From: Gordionus sp. m RMFG-2023
Taxonomy: Eukaryota; Nematomorpha; Gordioida; Chordodea; Parachordodidae
Length of the DNA: 64,000 nucleotides
Assembly (NCBI RefSeq): GCF_954871325.1
Contig: NC_088775.1
Coordinates: 50,383,561 to 50,447,560, forward strand
Direction: 5' to 3'
In this document: positions 24,301-33,300 of the stretch, one piece after another
Numbering within the stretch: position 1 is the first letter of the stretch
How the letters are laid out: each line of letters opens with the position of its first letter
Made by a program: the position numbers and the translations under genes
The notes under the pieces: model-generated
Database searches by the model: none
Told to the model about the DNA's origin: nothing
Seen by the model: only the letters and a program-made list of their open reading frames with translations

Positions 24301-27300
24301 ATCTATACCCTTAAATGTTTTACAATGTTGCAAGTTGAGGTAATGCTAACTGAAATTTGCATATTTTTTGGTAGATATGGCAAACATTTTACTAACAGAG
24401 ATTTGTTTTCTTTATTTTGAGATATTATTTTAAAATATGGTCTATAAATTGGCCATGGAAGAATGTCGTCATTTTCGTCATCAATATTAATCTTAAAAAT
24501 TAATATAATAGAATAAAATTCCATTGCAATCAAAAATGGCAATTCCTTGAGATGGATTGTAATATCAGAATTTGCTTGTTATTGATAACTCGGACATAAT
24601 ATTTTTATATATATATTAATATTAAGTTATATGCTCATATGAAATAAAATAAATTTTACCTTCAAGTATTTTTATTTATAATATAAAAAGGCGATAAATA
24701 GAAGTATATCAAAATATATCTTAAAAAGTATCTAAAAACAGATACAGATACTTCGTAAATAATATCTAGATACAGATACTTTAATAAAAAATCTATCTAG
24801 ATACAGATACCACTTTTTATATCTAGATACTTTAACAACTCTGATTACAATACACCTCAAGGAATTTGCCATTTTTATTTTCAATGGAATTGGTTAATTA
24901 TATTTTATTTTTTTAATTTTAAAAATTTATTTTAGATTAATATTAATAGTGAAGAAGTGGAAGAAGTAATAATCAATGAAGCATCAATAAGTTCAGACAT
25001 TGTTTTTCCATGGCCAATTTATAGAGCATATTTAAAATATCTCAAATAAAGAAAACAAATCTCTGATAGTAAGATGTTTGCCATGTCTACCAAAAAATAC
25101 GAAAATTTCAGTTAGTATTACCTCAACTTGTAACATTAAAACATTTAAGGGTATAGACACTAAATACTTGTTTACAATTGTAATTTTAAATTTTAAGAGA
25201 AAACATCATACACTAAAAATAAAAAAGGGGAAGGAAAATAAATCTATTAAAGAAAATATTGGACTAGGCTCATCGTCCACTGAATTTTTTCCAAGAGATC
25301 TCAGTCTTTAACCCAAACCACTTTGAATGAATTATAGCTAGCATTCAGCCATTTTCAATTGTTGAAAATCCTTCATTTATAAAAATGATCAAAACATTAG
25401 CTCTGAATTTCCTGATATAAAATTATTATTCATAAAATATAACACCACAATCCCTTCAAGCCCCCCGGTAGAAAGGTTTTTAGCATGTCTAAAAATGTCT
25501 TTAGATGTAAACGAGGATGCCTTAATGACCAAAATTATGAAAATATTTTATTACTGAAATCAATAATTATTTATAATCATATATTTTCATATATTATATT
25601 ATTATATTAAAACTAAAAATCATTATTTTAGTTATATTTTAATAAATGTGATATCGTGTCAATAAAATTTTTTTACCTCTTTTCATGAATTTTCACAATA
25701 GAATCCTAATTTAGGTTTATGCAAACCTAAATTAGGGTGTATGTATCTGTATCTAGATAACTTTTTAGACAATGTATCTGTATCTAAAAAACTTTTTAGA
25801 GGCTGTATCTATATCTAGATCCATTAAAAAGTATCTTTTAACAACTCTGCATATTTGAGATATATGAAATTTAAGATCATGTATATTCAGGGGGGGGGGA
25901 TAATTAAACTGGTCAATGAAAATATTTTAAAGTGTTAATAAGCACTGCGCGTAAGAGCCATGCAAAATTAAAAATATTAGTATTATAGTTATTATTAAAA
26001 TATCATTTTCACCCCCTTACGCCCATTTAGTGTCTTTTTTAGAGCCCTACACCGGGCATCTAGTTTTTCAGCCAAAATGACTATTTTTTCAAATATCCAA
26101 GTTCGATACATTTCTATTTTAGAAATACTTACGAGCCCGACCCGATAAAAATAAAGAAAATATTTGGCTGAAAAAAAGTATGTTTAAAAAAAAAGATGCA
26201 AAGGAGAGCAGTAATTTTGGTGTTTTTCTTCAAAATAATATCCATAAAAGCTATAGAATTTTTTTAAAGATCAGAACCGAATAAATATTTTAGATTAAGA
26301 TTCGGTTCGGGAGATGGACCCTGAAATAAGCCAGTGCAGGGTTCTATACAGTATTTAAGAGATATGACAGTTTGCAGATTTTATAGTTAAAATGCTTATA
26401 AATAATTAATACTTTATTTTATTATATAATATATGGTGCATGTTAAGATTTAATATTTATAAGGTTATGGATTTTTTGGGAAATTTGTATGTGATCCAAT
26501 ATTATCGGTGAGTTTAAATGAAGGTATGGATGGATTCGGTACTGCCATAACCATCACCCATGAAATGGGACATAAGTATTATTCCATATTCATATTAATA
26601 GCATGATATTTGATCAATTTTATCGATATTTTTTTTATTGAATGTGTTTACATTATAATATATATAACGATGTATATTCGTATAGTAATATTGAATCAAT
26701 GGAGATTCGGAATCGCACACAGGGATTTAAGATCTCAAATCCCTACGTTTCATTTGAAATTTTTTTTAAAAATATTTTATAGAAATAAATATAGAACCAT
26801 GTATAAAATCCGATATTTGATTGGCCAAATATTGTCGAATACGGTTAAATATGATCAAATTCAAATAAATGTTTTTTAGACAATATTTACTTTATTTTGT
26901 GTAATCTCAAATGAATCCGTAATATTAATTTTATAATATTTTTTAAATTGATTGTCATTCTATAACCAATGTTTCAGTCAGCCTGTTTTGAATAATATTC
27001 AATATTATCATTTTTTTAAATATCTTTTAATCAATTTTCCTGTTGTCATGGTTTTCAGGCGATTTCTATTTTTCGTATGAATATTAACCCAAATCAACCA
27101 TTATGCTTTTCACATATTTTGCTATTAAATATACCGCTTTTACTTCTGAAATTTATTATATCACTTGATATATTTTATCATCACCAATTAAAATACCTAA
27201 TTATTGTATTATATTATATGCTTCATTAAATTCATTACCATTCAATAATCAGCATTATCACATGTATTTATATACTTTTCCCATTTTTCAAACATATTTT

Positions 27301-30300
27301 TCTTTTTCTTTAGATATTTTATAGTATTTGACCGTATTTGACCAGTTTAAATACTTTTTCGGTCAATTGACGGAATTAATCTTGATTCAAACAATATTGG
27401 GATTAAAATGAGGTTCGAAATCTTTTTAAAAATAGAAAACAATTATGGGGATAAAAATGTTATCTGAATTTTATTTAAAATTACATTTATTTCGAAACCT
27501 TCTACTTGTATAATTTAAACATAAATTTTTTTTATCGAACTTAAAATCACGTACCAAATTAGTTTGGTATGTTTACACAAATGAATAAAATTGTATAAAA
27601 AATTAGTTATTAATTTGGTTTAGATAGGACTAGGTATAACCATAATAGTTTTAGATTAAATATTTTATATCTTATAAAAAAATATTCTGAATCTTCATGA
27701 ATTAATAGTGTTTGGAACGAAGTTCGTTTTTTTGAAAAAAATGATGAACGGCGTTCCTTTTATTTTTGCCGAACTTTGAACTTGAACGCGTTCCTTTTTT
27801 TGACGAACGCGTTCGAATTTAACGTTCGTTCAATTTTAAAAACACTATTTTATTTATTTGAAAAATTTAATATTAATCCGAATTTTTTAAGAAAAAAGTC
27901 CTATATTTTTTAATCAGCTGCTTTTTCATATTTCAATTTTTTTAACTGATGCTAAATTCTTTTAAATTAAATTTTCCTTTACTATAACTTTAATCTTTAA
28001 TCTAAACCGAAAATTCTTTCTAACGTCACCTGAATCTTTATAAAATCTTCTTGGATTCTATGAAATGGAGAACAATTTCACAGGAGTAACAAATTGCATT
28101 CCTTAATATAAATGGAATGAAGACGGATCTTAAGGTTAGAAGTGGTGAAAGTATACATTATAGGTAATCAAGAAACTCTTCAAAGGAATAACACTGCAAA
28201 TTTAATGATTAAAATATTTTGCTCGGGTAGCACTTCCAAAATCTGGTCTGGGAGAGCATTCCTAATAAATAAACGAATACATAAATTCATCATCAAATTC
28301 GTACCCATATCTGAAAGATGTGGTCTTCTCTATTTAAACACAAATTTTAGACCCACAATAATAGCAAATTTCTATGGTCCACCAATTTGAAATGAAAAAT
28401 TAGGCTTCATCGACATAATGATAAATACGATCCATTCCCTACCGTGCAAATAGAATATAATAGTTCTAAGCGATCTAATGAAAATTGGTAAGAAGCAGAA
28501 TATGTTAGCAGTAATATCACCGGGTATACCATGCAACAACCGACTAGCGAGGATAGCAAGAAATTTCTTGATTTCTGCAGAAACATGAACTTTAAAATCG
28601 AAAAATACCTTTTTATGCCACGGAGAAATAAACACATAAACCTTTTGAGGGCTCGGCAGAAATCCCAAATTAATCTTTTCATCTCTAATATCCACCAGTG
28701 GTTTGACGGCATCAACTAATATAAACTTGTCGGATCATAGAATGCTTATAGCTATTATTACCGTAAAAAATATTTGGGGCTATTATAACAGAATTAGACA
28801 AAACTCAACTGGATCTAGTACAATTCATTTGAAAACAACTTTACACGTAAACTCAGTAAATTATAAACACCTGAAGATGTAATAATTTTTAATCAAGCAT
28901 TAAATAGGGAAAGAGCTAACTCCTTAAACATAACTAGCACAGAAAAGTAGAAGAATATTGGAAACTATTTAAAAATGATCTTGCATGATGGTTTGGCAAA
29001 TGTTTTCAAGGAAAGAATGGATGTCTAGTGAGACATTAGAAAAAATAAATCAACTTAGAATGAATGGCTCGAATAACGACTTATGGAAAAACATACAGAG
29101 ATTATTGAGGAGTGATAGGCGGATTTACTTATCAAAAAAAGCCATTGATATCTATAAAGATATGAAAAGATAATATGATTTATGACGCCTATAAAAAATT
29201 AAAATATTTCTGTAAACATTGCAGTTTTAGAAAACGGAAAAGTAATCATTGACCAGGGGAACAAATTATGGCTTGATTATTATATTATGATCTTCGACTC
29301 TCGGAAAACAACTCTACTAACAAACATAAATACAAACCTCGTCCCATTCCCGTCTGGTTTCTCCATAAATAAAATAAAATGTAACGAAAAAATTAAATTC
29401 CAGGGCTAGATAATATCACAGATGAATACCTAAAATCGCACCATGACAATATCTTACTTCCTATTAGCCCTCTTCAATAAAATATGGGAGAACGGAAATA
29501 CTCCAGTGGAATGGAACAAATCCTTCCTATGTAATTTCCCTATAATCAAAGACCCACAAAAATTTACTTATTATCGAGTCGTAGCCCTTATATCCTTCAA
29601 AGACTTTTATGGTCCTCTTAAAAAATAAAATCATATTATCCACACTTCATCTTTTCCCCATATACATATGCGCGTACAGACCAAACAAAAATATAATAGA
29701 AGAGCCATAACCCTAAAAATAATTATGCAGAAATGTTGCAAATACAAAATACCCTCCCCTACTTTACATTTGTGGATTTTAGTAGAGCTTTTGATAATGT
29801 TAATCATGAAACTCTATGCAACGCTGTCAGAGTGTGGCCAATAGAGCGCATTTTTATTATAGCTAATGCCATATTAACTGCCAAGCGTTCCTGTCAATCA
29901 GATAAAAAAAATTTGAAAAGCAATTGTTAATAAAAAAAAATTAATACGAAGAAATTTTTATAAATAAAATTATCTTTTTAATCGCTATATTATATTGCAT
30001 TTATAATATATTATCAAAATAAAACTACATTATTTTTTAATATGTCTAATATATTGTGTTAAAAATATAAGACATTTATTTTTATTAAATTAAATTTAAA
30101 AAAATTTATCATAAAATTTTGAATGAAAGTGAAGTTCGATTTTTTCAAAAATGTTTACAGCGCTGTAAATTAGTAATTCAAACAATAGTAAATAAAAATG
30201 AGGTTTAAAACTTTAAAAATATATATATTAATAAGTGTAAAATGTTATTTAAATTTTCGTTTTGGAAATTTTTTACTTGTATGGTAATTCGAGATAAATA

Positions 30301-33300
30301 AAAAATATTTTATAAAATATTTAAAAAGAAATATTCTCTCAAATCCCTATTCCAAATTCTCATTGATTCCATATCCCCAAATTGTATAATTTAATTTCTT
30401 TCTTACAATACTAATCAATTCACTAATTAAGTTTTGGTATGGATCATGATACCCTCCAGAATGGTTGCGATAGACGTAAATATATAATGGCTGAAAGTTT
30501 AGGAATAGGTCAAGTAACATGGTCAACCTGCAGTGCCAATATCATCGCAGCTTATATTAGGCACATAAAAAATATATCTTCTTATTTTTTTTCTTCAAAT
30601 ATAAGATAAATTTATAGTATAATTAAAAACAGGGCATATTATTATTTTATACGTTCAAAATGTATTACTGAAGAGGATAATACTAATAACTAATGATATT
30701 GCTGTGATAATTAAATTTCTTTAAATTTATATCAAAAAATATTTATATTTAATTATCAAATAGAAGTCCTCAATTTAGTTGTCTATTTCAAAGTAACAAT
30801 CGTCGTTCTTATGCTATGGAGTTGGGTAGAACTAATAATCAAAATGAAAATGAATCAAGTAACGTATTTACAAATAGAATTTTGCCTGGGTTATTATATA
30901 ATATAAATGAACAATGCAAAAGTTTCAATGGACCTAATAGTAGCCATGATAGTAGACAAAGTCTTGAGGTTTAATCATTCATTTCTATAATTGACTCGTT
31001 GGCATATGGCATAATAATTTATATTTTTAAATAATTATAACCATTAGTATATTATAGTAATTAAAAAATTTTTTTACCATATTTATAATTAAAATATTGA
31101 TTTTTGTTATTAACCAAACACGTTATAATTTCATTTTTTAAAATTACAACTCTTATGAATTTTAAGATTGTTATTAATGAAAAATTTTAGACTTCTACTG
31201 AGCATTTTTAATTATCAGATAATTAGGCAAGGGATCGATTTAAAAATCACAATTATCATACTTATAAGATTTAAAAAACTAAATTTCATTTCTTTTTCTA
31301 TTAGACAGTATGTCAATTCGTTCAATGCACAAACATAATTTCTAGATTTTATCGTTTTCCGGCATTGGAAGGAACAATATGTGGCCCTGGAAAAGTTTTA
31401 TTATTTATACAAAACATTTTAAATTTTATTATTTGGATAAACAAAGTCTTTGAGTTAGCCACATAGATTCTCAAATATGCATAGACATCTCACTCGTAGG
31501 GGCATAGCCAGGAATTTGCTTTCCAACGTGTGCTAAAAATTTTAAAAATTTTTCGCCTTACAAAAATATTATTAATCTCTCTTAATTTATTTTTTAAATA
31601 TTAATTTAAAAATGATTTTTTAATAAATATTTTTCCCATAAGGCTACAATATTTTTAAATCTTATTTATCAAATATTTTGAGAATAATTTAATTATATTT
31701 ACAATTTTTATTAGAGAATAAGATAATAAAATTAATTTCAAAAAAATTGATAATTATTTCATACCAGTATATAAATATATATTAAAGTGGTGCAAAGGTG
31801 GCATATGCGTCTCTCAAACAAATATTTCATTAAAATTTCGACAAGAACATGGATGGTCTTTTTGGTATTTATCCGTGCCCTGCACATCTTTGTGCCTTCA
31901 AAATAGTATTGGCATAGAAGAATTCAGGAGGACATGCCATAGCTCTATGTATAAATACTAAGTTTAAATATTATATAGGGATTTTCCATTCGTAAAATAA
32001 TGATTTGTAATTAAAAGAATTACTATTTATGAAAAATATTTTGAACAGCTATGAAAAGTTTTTATAAAGTTAATTTAAAAATATTTAGAATTTTACGAAT
32101 TATTGCCAACAAAGTAGAGACCTGTAAACAGGCCTGATAGGCCTAGCTTGGCTAAAATATATTGAAAATATCTGGCCTTCATAAAAATGTAAAATAAATT
32201 GACAGTTTTACCCTAAACATTATCTACACATGTTGGAATACATTTCCAGTCTAATCATATTTTTTAACTGAGCCTAATGCGACCCCATATTAGATTATTA
32301 GATTCCTTATATTTTGCAGAATAATTTTAAACTTGATAGTTGATATAGTTGTATTAGAGGTCGGCGTAGGCCGGACTGTAAAAATTTTTTATTGAGGTTT
32401 TTGCCCAACCCATATAACTTTTTATTAAAAAGATATAAATTCTAATTATCAGCTTTAAAACATTTTCAAAACTTAAACCCAGTTCGTAAATCATTTTGCA
32501 CATTTTGTCGGAATGACCCGGCTTTTAGCTACAGCTAATATAAAAACATAACTAGAAATTTAGTTACAAAGTTTTTTTCCTGACTGATATATTTTTTTTT
32601 AAATATAGATTATACTAATTAAATTTTTTAATAATAACAAATAAATAAAATATAAGAGTTATCTATTTTTGCCGGTTCTTTTTATTGTTTGATAATTTTT
32701 ATTTATAAATGAGGGGATCATATCATAAATAAATAGTTTGATTTTTTATGAATTACTAAATTATTTATAGATTTAGTATTTTAGTTAGGCAGTGTTTAAA
32801 ATACAAAAAAATAAGCATATTGTAATTTATTTTCAAATTGTATATTAATCAAAATCAAAATATTAGTTTAAAATTCAAAAAAATATATATAAATTTGGAT
32901 GCCCGGGCTGGCCTATTAAAATTTATGACAAATCAGAATTTAAAAGGCACTGCTATATATTTTATGTATAAATTGTCCGGCTCAGCCAGAAAATGATTAA
33001 TTATGCACGAATTGCTATGGCAGCCCAGCTAGTTAAATATTTTAATCGGCTGATATATATTTTTTTTTAATTTCTGGACCGGCCCGTTTTAATTATGTAA
33101 ATCATATTTTTATCAATAAAGGTCAATATTAAATATAAATTTATTATATATTAAAAGATTGAACCCAGAATTTAAAAAAATTAGCAGGCCTTCGTATATC
33201 ATAGCAGAAAAGAGTTAAAATAAGATATGCCTATTTTCAATTTTTCTAAATTTATATTTTTTGTAATTAGAGACACACAATCCGAAGATTGCACAGGCGA

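Larger units (their letters stand above)
21516..25849 (+). mobile_element. Outer hAT element (TAGAGTTGTTAAA ends), split by nested insertions
   Basis: The left end TAGAGTTGTTAAA at 21516 and right end TTTTAACAACTCTG at 25849 are inverted, each followed inward by repeated GTATCTGTATCTAGAT words. The flanks are the identical octamer CATATTTG at 21508-21515 and 25850-25857. The left part (21516-21835) matches the first 300 bp of the element at 22780-24843 read in reverse. The right part resumes at 24852 exactly where that homology breaks. Removing the nested DNA leaves about 1.3 kb, an internally deleted copy. Confidence 0.92.
20952..26463. other. Intron 10 of the protease gene with a nest of hAT elements
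   Basis: A 5512-bp intron from GTATAA to ATAAG. An AGGGGCAGACTGGCC transposon end lies at about 21052. The bulk is a hAT element at 21516-25849 that itself contains two further hAT insertions. After the nest, 25885-25897 is a G tract, and 26041-26345 is flanked by AGAGCCCTACAC and GTGCAGGGTTCT, possible MITE ends without a matching target duplication. No exon-like sequence is seen between 20951 and 26464. Confidence 0.75.
26576..30431. other. Intron 11 of the protease gene
   Basis: A 3856-bp intron that separates HEMGHN from FGMDHD. It contains a dispersed repeat at 27690-27940, a broken LINE at 28095-29935 on the plus strand, and AT-rich filler. A stretch at 26705 mimics the next exon (see rejected items). 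Confidence 0.8.

Noticed and set aside
26041-26345. MITE bounded by AGAGCCCTACAC and GTGCAGGGTTCT
   Set aside because: Ends are inverted, but the flanks do not match and no relative was found in the window; noted only within intron 10.
26705-26879. A possible protease exon 12 reading FGIAHRD after HEMGHK, in phase with exon 11
   Set aside because: It mimics the end of the zinc motif, but nothing after it resembles the family. The exon at 30432 gives the exact FGMDHD form, the Met-turn and WS.CS motif, and joins exon 13 in phase.
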